From NCBI GenBank assembly GCA_035460505.1, contig DATHWP010000104.1, positions 1-37,978 on the forward strand: a DNA stretch of 37,978 bases, written 5' to 3'. Source of the stretch: Methyloradius sp035460505 (GTDB lineage Bacteria; Pseudomonadota; Gammaproteobacteria; Burkholderiales; Methylophilaceae). A program made the position numbers and the translations under genes. A model generated the notes under the pieces. It was not told where the DNA came from. It was given only the letters and a program-made list of their open reading frames with translations, and did no database searches. Shown one piece after another: positions 15,515-22,284 of this stretch (position 1 is its first letter; each line of letters begins with the position of its first letter).

Positions 15515-16963
15515 ATGGATGCCATTTATTACGATTTAGGTGCTGCGCTCCCCGAGATATTCGTACTCTCGATGGCCATGTTTATTCTGCTGCTGGATTT
15601 ATTCCTCAAGCCAGCCAACCGCAACCTGATTTATGTCTTTTCGCAACTCACGCTATTGGGCGCTGCTGCCATTACCTACTTTAATCACACGCCTGGTGTT
15701 GGCTATTCATTCAACGGTATGTTTGTCAGCGATACGTTCTCTGACCTTACGAAGCTCATGATCTACATCAGTATTTCAGCCACTCTGGTCTATACCCGCA
15801 GCTACATTGCCTTGCGCGGCATGTTCCGTGGTGAGTTTTATGCGCTCGTGTTGTTTGCGCTGCTTGGCATGATGATATTGGTGTCAGGGCAGCACTTCCT
15901 GACTCTTTATATGGGCTTGGAATTGCTTTCATTAAGCCTATATGCACTCGTTGCGCTAGATCGTGATAACCCAACAGCAACAGAAGCGGCTATCAAATAT
16001 TTTGTGCTGGGTGCTTTGGCATCAGGCATGCTGCTCTATGGCATGTCCATGATTTATGGTGCAACAGGCAGCCTCAATCTGGCAGAAGTGAGTAATGCAC
16101 TGCTTGGCGGCGCCCATTACCACGCCATATTAGTATTAGGCTTGGTATTCATCGTTGCAGGCTTGGCATTCAAGCTCGGTGCTGTGCCATTCCAGATGTG
16201 GCTACCTGATGTTTATCAGGGTGCGCCAACTGCGGTGACTATATTGATAGGCTCAGCTACCAAGATTGCAGCTTTTGCATTTGTGATCCGGCTGCTTGTG
16301 CAAGGTCTCTATGTCTTGGCGCACGACTGGCAGGGCATGCTGGTGATTATGGCGGTGCTTTCTATTTCAATTGGTAGTGTGACTGCCATTGCACAAACCA
16401 ATCTCAAACGTATGTTTGCCTATTCCACCATCGCCCACATTGGCTACTTGCTATACGGCCTAATGAGTGCCAGCATTAATGGTTATGCTTCTGCCATGCT
16501 CTACATTGCCGCTTATGCCCTTATGTCACTCGGCGGTTTCGGGATGATTTTACTGCTATCTCGCAAAGGCTTTGAGGCTGAGAACTTGGAAGATTTAAAA
16601 GGCCTGAACCAGCGTAACCCATGGTATGCATTCTTGATGCTAATCATGATGTTCTCAATGGCGGGCATACCACCGACATTGGGTTTCTACGCCAAATTTG
16701 CCGTGCTGCAGGCCGCATTACAGGCCGGTTATTTATGGGTTGTAGTCTTCGGCGTATTGATGGCTACCGTCGGTGCTTATTATTATTTGCGTATTGTCAA
16801 ACTGGTTTATTTTGATGAACCACAAGATCACTCGCCCATCGTCGCTTCATTTGATATGAAGGTCATCCTGAGTCTTAACGGACTAGCTCTGCTCTATTTC
16901 GGGTTGATGCCGCAGACGTTAATGGATTTATGCTCAAAAGCAATTTTGTTGAGCTTGCAGTAA
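15515..16963 (+). CDS. nuoN: NADH-quinone oxidoreductase subunit N
   Basis: The 482-residue polytopic protein is the third antiporter-like subunit (ND2) of complex I. Typical stretches are YMGLELLSLSLYALVALDR (about residues 130-148), AIKYFVLGALASGMLLYG (about 158-175) and FKLGAVPFQMWLPDVYQGAP (about 219-238). A C-terminal MAGIPPTLGFYAKFAV motif is also present. It is the last core nuo gene; all 14 subunits A to N are present and intact in this window. A DUF2818 gene follows after 30 bp. Confidence 0.97.
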   Translation: MDAIYYDLGAALPEIFVLSMAMFILLLDLFLKPANRNLIYVFSQLTLLGAAAITYFNHTPGVGYSFNGMFVSDTFSDLTKLMIYISISATLVYTRSYIALRGMFRGEFYALVLFALLGMMILVSGQHFLTLYMGLELLSLSLYALVALDRDNPTATEAAIKYFVLGALASGMLLYGMSMIYGATGSLNLAEVSNALLGGAHYHAILVLGLVFIVAGLAFKLGAVPFQMWLPDVYQGAPTAVTILIGSATKIAAFAFVIRLLVQGLYVLAHDWQGMLVIMAVLSISIGSVTAIAQTNLKRMFAYSTIAHIGYLLYGLMSASINGYASAMLYIAAYALMSLGGFGMILLLSRKGFEAENLEDLKGLNQRNPWYAFLMLIMMFSMAGIPPTLGFYAKFAVLQAALQAGYLWVVVFGVLMATVGAYYYLRIVKLVYFDEPQDHSPIVASFDMKVILSLNGLALLYFGLMPQTLMDLCSKAILLSLQ

Positions 16964-16993
16964 CATCTAAGCAGATATTTTTAAGAGTCTCCC

Positions 16994-17332
16994 ATGACCA
17001 ACCTCGTTTTATTGTTATTGGCATTGCTATTTGCAAACGCTCCCTGGTTCTCTGAGCGCCTCTTCTATGTAGTGCCAGTTAAGTCGCAACCTAAGAATAT
17101 ATTCTGGAGCTTGCTTGAGATAATCGTACTGTATTTTGTCTTTGGGGCAATTGCGATGTATGCAGAAAAAATGACCATGGGCCAAATCTCCCCCCAAAAA
17201 TGGGAGTTCTACACCATCACGTTTTGCCTGTTTCTAGTATTTGCTTTTCCTGGCTTTGTTTACCGTTACTTCTGGAAAATGCCTAAAGCTAATACCGAAC
17301 AAACCTTTAAAGAAACTCCGAAAGAAATTTAA
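16994..17332 (+). CDS. DUF2818 family membrane protein
   Basis: The 112-residue protein has three hydrophobic segments, at about residues 1-15, 37-54 and 73-92, with a polar tail. The sequence pattern FANAPWFSERLF near the N-terminus and FPGFVYRYFWKM near the end match the DUF2818 family, which typically follows nuoN in Betaproteobacteria (family knowledge from memory). Its function is not established. The constant position suggests a complex I assembly or accessory role, which is inference. The spacing is compatible with the nuo transcript. Confidence 0.85.
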   Translation: MTNLVLLLLALLFANAPWFSERLFYVVPVKSQPKNIFWSLLEIIVLYFVFGAIAMYAEKMTMGQISPQKWEFYTITFCLFLVFAFPGFVYRYFWKMPKANTEQTFKETPKEI

Positions 17333-17340
17333 GTATTTTG

Positions 17341-17922
17341 ATGAATTCGGATGACTTGACCGAAACCTGTATATCCTCAGAAACCATTGTTGAGGGTGGC
17401 ATGTTGCTGGTGAAACGAGATCAGGTTCTGTTGCCGAACGGCGCTAGTAGCCAGCGTGAATACATCATCCATCCAGGCGCAGTGGTCATTATCGCCATGC
17501 TGGATAATGGCAATCTAGTGCTTGAGCGACAGTTTCGTTATCCGCTGAATCAAGTATTTGTTGAGTTGCCAGCTGGCAAAATCGATCCCAATGAAGCACC
17601 GTTAATCACAGGCCAGCGCGAGTTGCTGGAAGAAACTGGATACAGTGCCGACGTGTGGGTGTACCTTGCCAGCCAGCACCCATGTATTGGTTATTCCAAC
17701 GAGATTATCCATATCTATTTAGCTAAAGGTCTGCGATTGGGCGAGCACAATCGTGATACTGATGAAGCACTGCAGATATTTGATGCCAGCTTGAGTGATT
17801 GTCTGGCTATGGTGCAGCGTGGCGAGATCACCGATGGAAAGACCATCATTGCATTGTTCTGGGCTGAAAAATATCTTAATGGGCAGTGGCAGCCATTTCC
17901 TAGTCTGTTATCTAAAACCTAA
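17341..17922 (+). CDS. Nudix hydrolase, ADP-ribose pyrophosphatase type
   Basis: The 193-residue protein has an intact Nudix box at about residues 80-102: G, five residues, E, seven residues, then RELLEETGY. The metal-binding glutamates of REXXEE are present. Length and the preceding VVIIAMLDNGNLVLERQFRYP resemble ADP-ribose diphosphatases (NudF/YffH group), which hydrolyse ADP-ribose or related nucleotide sugars. The substrate is an inference. The ATG at 17341 is preferred over an in-frame TTG one codon upstream. It follows the DUF2818 stop by 8 bp, so it may be co-transcribed with nuo. Confidence 0.88.
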   Translation: MNSDDLTETCISSETIVEGGMLLVKRDQVLLPNGASSQREYIIHPGAVVIIAMLDNGNLVLERQFRYPLNQVFVELPAGKIDPNEAPLITGQRELLEETGYSADVWVYLASQHPCIGYSNEIIHIYLAKGLRLGEHNRDTDEALQIFDASLSDCLAMVQRGEITDGKTIIALFWAEKYLNGQWQPFPSLLSKT

Positions 17923-17954
17923 GTTTTATCCTTAGCTATTCCAATAAGCGCATC

Positions 17955-18815
17955 ATGCAAGCAAATATACTCATTGTTGGTTGCGGTGATTTAGGCAGGG
18001 AAGTTGCTCGACTATTGGTCAATGATGGTATGCACATTACGGGTGTACGCCGCAGTGATCAAGCGATGCAAGGCTGCGAACTGTTTCAGGCGGATGTCAC
18101 GCAGCCTGAAACGCTCAATACATTAGCCGAAACCAACCCCGATACTCTGATTTACTGCGTTACAGCAGATGCATACACTGATGATAGTTACAGAAGCCAT
18201 TATGTAGATGGGTTCTCAAATACTCTGCAAGCACTGAAGTTTTCAAGCACCTTGCGCCATGTGTTTTTTGTATCAAGCACAGGCGTTTATGGTCAGGAGA
18301 TAGATGATGTGCTTGATGAAACGGTATTAGCCATCCCTAAAGGTTTTAACGGTGAACGTATGCTGCAAGCAGAAGCATTGCTTAATGATCCGAGTTTAGT
18401 ACCAGCACACGTGAATACCACAATCCTGCGTTTTTCGGGCATCTATGGCCCAAGCCGAACACGTATGCTCAAACTGGCTGCTGAGCCAGAGAATTGGCCA
18501 GCCAGTAATGCTTGGACAAATCGCATACACCGCGATGATGGCGCTGCTTTCATCAGGTTTTTGATACATCAAGTACTAAACGCACAGGCCGTTGACCAGA
18601 TTTATCTGGTGACAGATAACCTGCCTGCAGCCCAATATGATGTACTACTTTGGATTGCAGGTAAGCTGGGTAAGGATGTTAGCGCGATTGAGGTACCCAT
18701 TGTGCAAGGCAACAAGCGCCTGAATAATCAACGTATGTTGAATTCTGGATACCAGTTGATTTATCCAGATTATCAGTCGGGTTATCAAAGCCTGATAGAT
18801 GCAAGCAGGCTTTGA
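17955..18815 (+). CDS. NAD(P)-binding epimerase/dehydratase-like protein (extended SDR, YeeZ type)
   Basis: The 286-residue protein starts with a Rossmann nucleotide-binding motif, ILIVGCGDLGREVARLL (residues 5-21). It contains FVSSTGVYG (about 108-116), the usual extended-SDR segment in which serine/threonine and tyrosine lie, and a downstream TILRFSGIYGPSRTRM. This pattern fits the YeeZ-like atypical SDR group. The canonical YxxxK is not obvious: the expected lysine position reads GFNGERMLQAE, so classic dehydrogenase chemistry is uncertain. Substrate unknown. The last codons form part of an intrinsic terminator. Confidence 0.8.
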   Translation: MQANILIVGCGDLGREVARLLVNDGMHITGVRRSDQAMQGCELFQADVTQPETLNTLAETNPDTLIYCVTADAYTDDSYRSHYVDGFSNTLQALKFSSTLRHVFFVSSTGVYGQEIDDVLDETVLAIPKGFNGERMLQAEALLNDPSLVPAHVNTTILRFSGIYGPSRTRMLKLAAEPENWPASNAWTNRIHRDDGAAFIRFLIHQVLNAQAVDQIYLVTDNLPAAQYDVLLWIAGKLGKDVSAIEVPIVQGNKRLNNQRMLNSGYQLIYPDYQSGYQSLIDASRL

Positions 18816-18821
18816 TTTTTT
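18786..18821 (+). terminator. Intrinsic terminator overlapping the 3' end of the SDR gene
   Basis: CAAAGCCTG (18786-18794) pairs perfectly with CAGGCTTTG (18806-18814) around an 11-base loop, followed by ATTTTTTA. The 9-bp stem reaches into the stop codon (TGA 18813-18815). It would end transcription arriving from the nuo/Nudix/SDR direction and shield the convergent minus-strand gene. Confidence 0.8.
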
Positions 18822-18872
18822 AATACGGACTACTGGCTGATACTAAGTATTAAATGCCAGTTTCGAACAGTA

Positions 18873-19682
18873 TTATGTCCAATCGTCGCCACCAGAAATA
18901 TCACTGCTGTCATCCCAAGATGAATTGTCTGCAATACCAAAATCATTGCCGCCCATATTGTCATTTGGGTTGATGTTTGAATCAGCCCATGAGTCGCTAA
19001 CAGGGTTGACGCCATTGGTACTATTACTGTTGCCATCCGTAAAGTGATGAGCAAGAGCTTCACCTGCAACCATACCAGCGCCAATCGCAGCGCCTGTTGC
19101 CAAGCCCCCCATAATGCCAGAACCCATGCCACCGCCTGTTGGTTGAGCATAACCACCAGGATAAGGCTGACCTGTCATTGGGTTAACCGTATTGGGCTGG
19201 TAGCCATTTGGGTAAACCACAGGCGCATTGCGCGCTGTGAAAGCACGAATGATTAGAGTGATGATCAATATCGCCCCAATGCCTAGTATTAACAAACCCC
19301 AGGGAAACCCCGAGGGTGCGCTTTGCGATTGGCTTGGTTGAGAGGAGGATTGTGCCGGGGAAAGTATTGCTTTCAACTCATTAACGGCTTCTGGCTTTGC
19401 GTAGCTTAAACCTGGGTCAAGCTTTTCAGCAGTTTTAAACTCTTCACGTGCGTTTGCGATTTTACCTTGTTTGGCCAGCAATTCTGAAGCTACATAGTGT
19501 GCTTTGGAGCTGTTGGGATGGGCTTGTAAGACCTGATTGATCATTTGCTGGGCTTCATCAAGCTTGCCAGCATGAGCTACTGCATAGACTTGGCTGATTG
19601 TCGGCAAATCGGCTGCTGCAGCAAAGCCGCTGAATGTGATCAGTATTGAAAAAATAATGGCAGTCAGTTTATTGTTAAGCAT
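18873..19682 (-). CDS. TPR-containing exported membrane protein with Gly/Asp-rich C-terminus
   Basis: The 269-residue protein begins with a signal peptide-like segment (basic MLNNK, hydrophobic core, FAAAAD at about residues 19-24). Two tetratricopeptide-like repeats follow, at about 30-95 (GKLDEAQQMINQVLQAHPNS and GKIANAREEFKTAEKLDP). A Ser/Gln linker and one transmembrane helix (about 123-145) come next, then a tail with GGGMGSGIMGGLATGAAIGAG and an Asp/Gly/Asn-rich end finishing GGDDWT. The tail resembles the glycine-rich ends of DUF2076-type envelope proteins. The ATG is preceded by AAGGAG. Function unknown; cell-envelope location is inferred. Confidence 0.8.
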   Translation of the reverse strand: MLNNKLTAIIFSILITFSGFAAAADLPTISQVYAVAHAGKLDEAQQMINQVLQAHPNSSKAHYVASELLAKQGKIANAREEFKTAEKLDPGLSYAKPEAVNELKAILSPAQSSSQPSQSQSAPSGFPWGLLILGIGAILIITLIIRAFTARNAPVVYPNGYQPNTVNPMTGQPYPGGYAQPTGGGMGSGIMGGLATGAAIGAGMVAGEALAHHFTDGNSNSTNGVNPVSDSWADSNINPNDNMGGNDFGIADNSSWDDSSDISGGDDWT

Positions 19683-19891
19683 CGTATCTCCTTAAAACAT
19701 CTTGATTATTTATCTACAGCTTTTGAATAAATAAAATTAAGTGCAAGCTCGCGGGTAAATCATGTGAACTTCTTGCTACAAAATAACGAACCACAGCATA
19801 TCTGGCATACATCAATCACACATTTAATCTTGCTTGCTATTGAAATTGGGGGTGTTGATAAGATTACAAGAGCTTAGAGTGTAAAGGTTTG

Positions 19892-21358
19892 TTAGCTAGA
19901 TGCAGCTTGCTGGATTGCCAGCAGCAATGCTTCAAGGTCAGAAGCTTGGGTCATCGGATTCATCAGCGTGGTTCTGAGCCAGGTCTGTCCATGCAGGGTC
20001 ACTTGTGTCAGGTGAAATGCACCACTTTCTATCAGGCTTTTTCTGATATTTGCTTGCAGTAGATGCAGGTTTTCTGCCTCCAACCCATCATTGCGATAGC
20101 GGAAACAGACGATATTGGTCTGTGGCTGCATGAGCAGTTCAAATGCCTGGTCTGCTTGTATCTTATCAGCCAAGAGTCTTGCTTTAGCAAAGGCTTCATC
20201 AACCAACAAAGCCATTCCTTCAATGCCATAGAGTGAAAACGCTGCCCATAGCTTTAACCCCATCATGCGCTTGGTGCATTCCAGCGTGCGATAGCTGGTA
20301 TTGAATTCCTCTGCTTCGTGGTTATCTCCCTGAAATAGATAAGAGGCATCTTGTGCGAATGCAGCAAAGCTATTCGCGGGGTTCTTGAATAACACGGCTG
20401 ATATTGTGGCTGGCATGTAGAGAAGCTTGTGGCCATCCCACACTACTGAGTCAGCCAGGGCAATACCATCAAGCTGGTGACGATGCTGCTCAGAGAGTAG
20501 GGCAGATGCGCCATGTGCGCCATCTACATGCAGCCATAAACTTTCTGTGTTGCAGTAAGTACCTATCTCTAATAGTGGGTCTATGCTGCCAGTCGGTGTG
20601 CAACCAGCCGTTGCGACAACGGCAATGATATGTTCCCCTTTACTCAGACTCTGCTGATGCAGGTGTTGGAGTTTAGCAACATCCATTCGACCTTCAATAT
20701 CCGTCGCGACTTTGATCACGGCATCTGTGCCCAAGCCCATGATGCCGGCGGCGCGAGATATTGAGTAATGACTATGTTCTGATACAAGAATCTTCAGTGG
20801 CTTGTGGTCAGAAATCCCGTTTTTCCAGACGTTGGATTTTGCTGAATGCTGACGTGCCGCGAGCAGAGCGGTGAGGTTAGCCTGTGCGCCACCTGAAGTC
20901 AGTATGCCGTTGATATGGTTGGTATCTGTAGGTTTCCAGCCGATTAACTCGCTTAACCAACGAATCACCTGCCGCTCTATCATGGTCGCACTGGGACCAG
21001 TTTCGTAAACAGCCATGGCTTGATTAGTCAGCGCTGCGACCAGATCACACAAGGCTGCCATCGGTAGTGGAGTTGCCACCTGATGCCCCATGTTACGAGG
21101 ATGATGAATAGCGAGATTGTCGGACAAGATATTCGACTGCAGTTTATTGATTAGATCATCAGCATTCAATACTGCCTGATAGGGTAATGGTTGCTGCCAA
21201 TGTTGGTCTTCAAGCTCAGGGTTTTTCCAATTGATGACTGGGTCAACACCTGAAAGTTGTCTCTGTAAATGATCAGCCAGAAGATCGATCAAGGCATGAC
21301 CGCTGGTACGGAAGTTTTCAGCATCAAACATGTCGGTGATGCTTATTTTAGGCGTCAT
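19892..21358 (-). CDS. Pyridoxal-5'-phosphate group II amino acid decarboxylase
   Basis: The 488-residue protein has the fold-type I group II decarboxylase layout. Visible features are GPSATMIERQVIRWL (about residues 121-135), the phosphate-binding TSGGAQANL (about 154-162), the PLP-stacking H197 in SEHSHYS, D279 in HVDGAHGA, and the Schiff-base lysine K311 in WDGHKLLY. The group includes aromatic amino acid, glutamate and diaminobutyrate decarboxylases. The substrate cannot be told here, and HVDGAHG and WDGHK vary from the usual HVDAA and DAHK. The ATG at 21358 overlaps the upstream oxygenase stop by 11 bases; a TTG at 21418 is a weaker start. Confidence 0.88.
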   Translation of the reverse strand: MTPKISITDMFDAENFRTSGHALIDLLADHLQRQLSGVDPVINWKNPELEDQHWQQPLPYQAVLNADDLINKLQSNILSDNLAIHHPRNMGHQVATPLPMAALCDLVAALTNQAMAVYETGPSATMIERQVIRWLSELIGWKPTDTNHINGILTSGGAQANLTALLAARQHSAKSNVWKNGISDHKPLKILVSEHSHYSISRAAGIMGLGTDAVIKVATDIEGRMDVAKLQHLHQQSLSKGEHIIAVVATAGCTPTGSIDPLLEIGTYCNTESLWLHVDGAHGASALLSEQHRHQLDGIALADSVVWDGHKLLYMPATISAVLFKNPANSFAAFAQDASYLFQGDNHEAEEFNTSYRTLECTKRMMGLKLWAAFSLYGIEGMALLVDEAFAKARLLADKIQADQAFELLMQPQTNIVCFRYRNDGLEAENLHLLQANIRKSLIESGAFHLTQVTLHGQTWLRTTLMNPMTQASDLEALLLAIQQAASS

Positions 21359-22016
21359 AACGAATGCTCGAATCTCTGCGAAACCAGCCAGTGAGGCTGG
21401 TACGTTGGCGTTTTGCAATCAAGACTTCATGCCAGAACTGGTCGGAAAGAAAAACGACTAGTCTGCCGCCTATCGGGCTAATGTCTTTGAAGTCGGATAG
21501 CAAGGTGTCGTCCAAATATAAACGCAATGCGCCGCCGTCTTGTGGCTGCCAATTTTCATTCAAGTATAAAACACTGCTCAATATTCGATGATTGTTGTGG
21601 TGTAACTGGTCAATATGTTTCTCATATACAGCGCCTATCGGGTAAATCGCAAAGTGGGTTTCCAGTTCAAATAGTCCTAGATATAGCTGGCGATTCAGTT
21701 GCTGTTGCAAAGTATCCATGGCTATTAAATAGGCCTGTTGAGATTCACTTATATTCTTATTTTCACTATCTAGCCAATAAGTTTGGTCGCCGCGTGCTGA
21801 CATTGAAATGGTCGATTTTTGGGTATCAATATTCCCAGTTTGTGCTAATTGCATTTTACTATTGCGCTGCAGGTTGTTGGCTTCAAGCAGCAGGCTGGCA
21901 ATCAGCTTCACTGGGCGGAAGTCATCGATAACAGCGTAGCCATTTACCCTGATTGTATCCATAAATTTTAAGGTGTTGAGCGCAGCTAATTCTGATTCTA
22001 TTAGGAGTGAGGTCAT
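21348..22016 (-). CDS. 2OG-Fe(II) oxygenase, prolyl 4-hydroxylase/SM-20 type
   Basis: The 222-residue protein has the double-stranded beta-helix iron site: H134 and D136 in YEKHIDQ, H196 in FWHEVL, and the 2-oxoglutarate-binding R205 in QRTSLTGWFRR. SVLYLNENWQPQDGGALRLY (about residues 148-167) matches the SM-20/prolyl hydroxylase-like family. These enzymes hydroxylate a protein or small-molecule substrate using 2-oxoglutarate and O2; the substrate here is unknown. It overlaps the downstream decarboxylase gene, so the two are probably co-translated. The start is uncertain: ATG 22016 is preceded by TATAAT and no ribosome site, GTG 22046 and ATG 21962 being alternatives. Confidence 0.85.
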   Translation of the reverse strand: MTSLLIESELAALNTLKFMDTIRVNGYAVIDDFRPVKLIASLLLEANNLQRNSKMQLAQTGNIDTQKSTISMSARGDQTYWLDSENKNISESQQAYLIAMDTLQQQLNRQLYLGLFELETHFAIYPIGAVYEKHIDQLHHNNHRILSSVLYLNENWQPQDGGALRLYLDDTLLSDFKDISPIGGRLVVFLSDQFWHEVLIAKRQRTSLTGWFRRDSSIRYDA

Positions 22017-22023
22017 GCGGCAT

Positions 22024-22029
22024 ATTATA
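22024..22029 (-). promoter_or_regulatory. Possible -10 box for the oxygenase gene
   Basis: On the minus strand TATAAT ends 7 bases before the oxygenase ATG at 22016. A transcript starting at the usual distance would begin at or next to that ATG and be nearly leaderless. The -35 region at 17-bp spacing reads GCATCT, a poor match, so the call is tentative. Confidence 0.35.
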
Positions 22030-22061
22030 CCGTCACAGTATTCCACAGATGCAGGGTCTTA

Positions 22062-22090
22062 TTGTCCAGAATAGGTAGTTACTATATAAT
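22062..22090 (+). promoter_or_regulatory. Sigma-70 promoter of tRNA-Val
   Basis: TTGTCC (22062-22067) and TATAAT (22085-22090) are separated by exactly 17 bp. The mature tRNA begins 14 bases after the -10 box, giving a short 5' leader of about 7 bases. The discriminator region CCGCACC is GC-rich, as expected for a stringently controlled stable-RNA promoter. Confidence 0.8.
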
Positions 22091-22103
22091 CCGCACCTCT
22101 TGT

Positions 22104-22180
22104 AGAGGGATAGCTCAGTTGGTTAGAGCGCCTCGTTGACATCGAGGAGGTCGCTGGTTCGAATCCAGTTCTCTCTACCA
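22104..22180 (+). tRNA. tRNA-Val(GAC)
   Basis: This 77-nt class I tRNA has its CCA encoded. The acceptor strands AGAGGGA and TCTCTCT pair with one G-U, the D-stem is GCTC/GAGC, and the anticodon stem is CCTCG/CGAGG with loop TTGACAT (anticodon GAC). The T-arm loop is TTCGAAT. It reads GUC/GUU valine codons. It has its own promoter upstream and a terminator hairpin at 22213, so it is a single-gene unit separate from thrS. Confidence 0.96.
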
Positions 22181-22212
22181 AAGATTAAATTGGTAAAAAT
22201 AATAAAATGATT

Positions 22213-22240
22213 AGCCGCCGCCAAGGTGGCTTTTATTTTT
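22213..22240 (+). terminator. Intrinsic terminator after tRNA-Val, in the thrS leader
   Basis: AGCCGCC (22213-22219) pairs with GGTGGCT (22225-22231), with one G-T wobble and loop GCCAA, followed by TTTATTTTT. It ends the tRNA-Val transcript or attenuates transcription into thrS. A short repeat, GCTTTTATTTT, occurs at 22229 and again at 22249. Confidence 0.7.
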
Positions 22241-22284
22241 ACAAAGTAGCTTTTATTTTAGGCTGTAAAAATCCTTGGGAAAAT

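Noticed and set aside
18832..18861. ACTGGC/GCCAGT hairpin as terminator of the TPR gene
   Set aside because: The 6-bp stem with an inner ATACT/AGTAT has no immediate T-run on the minus strand; too weak to annotate.
21364..21931. Plus-strand ORFs (75 and 134 codons) inside the oxygenase gene
   Set aside because: They are antisense to a gene with intact iron-site motifs and show no family features.
22207..22284. Longer thrS start adding 26 residues
   Set aside because: The extension would encode the terminator hairpin and T-run after tRNA-Val, and ThrRS normally starts MPVIRLPDGS at 22285.
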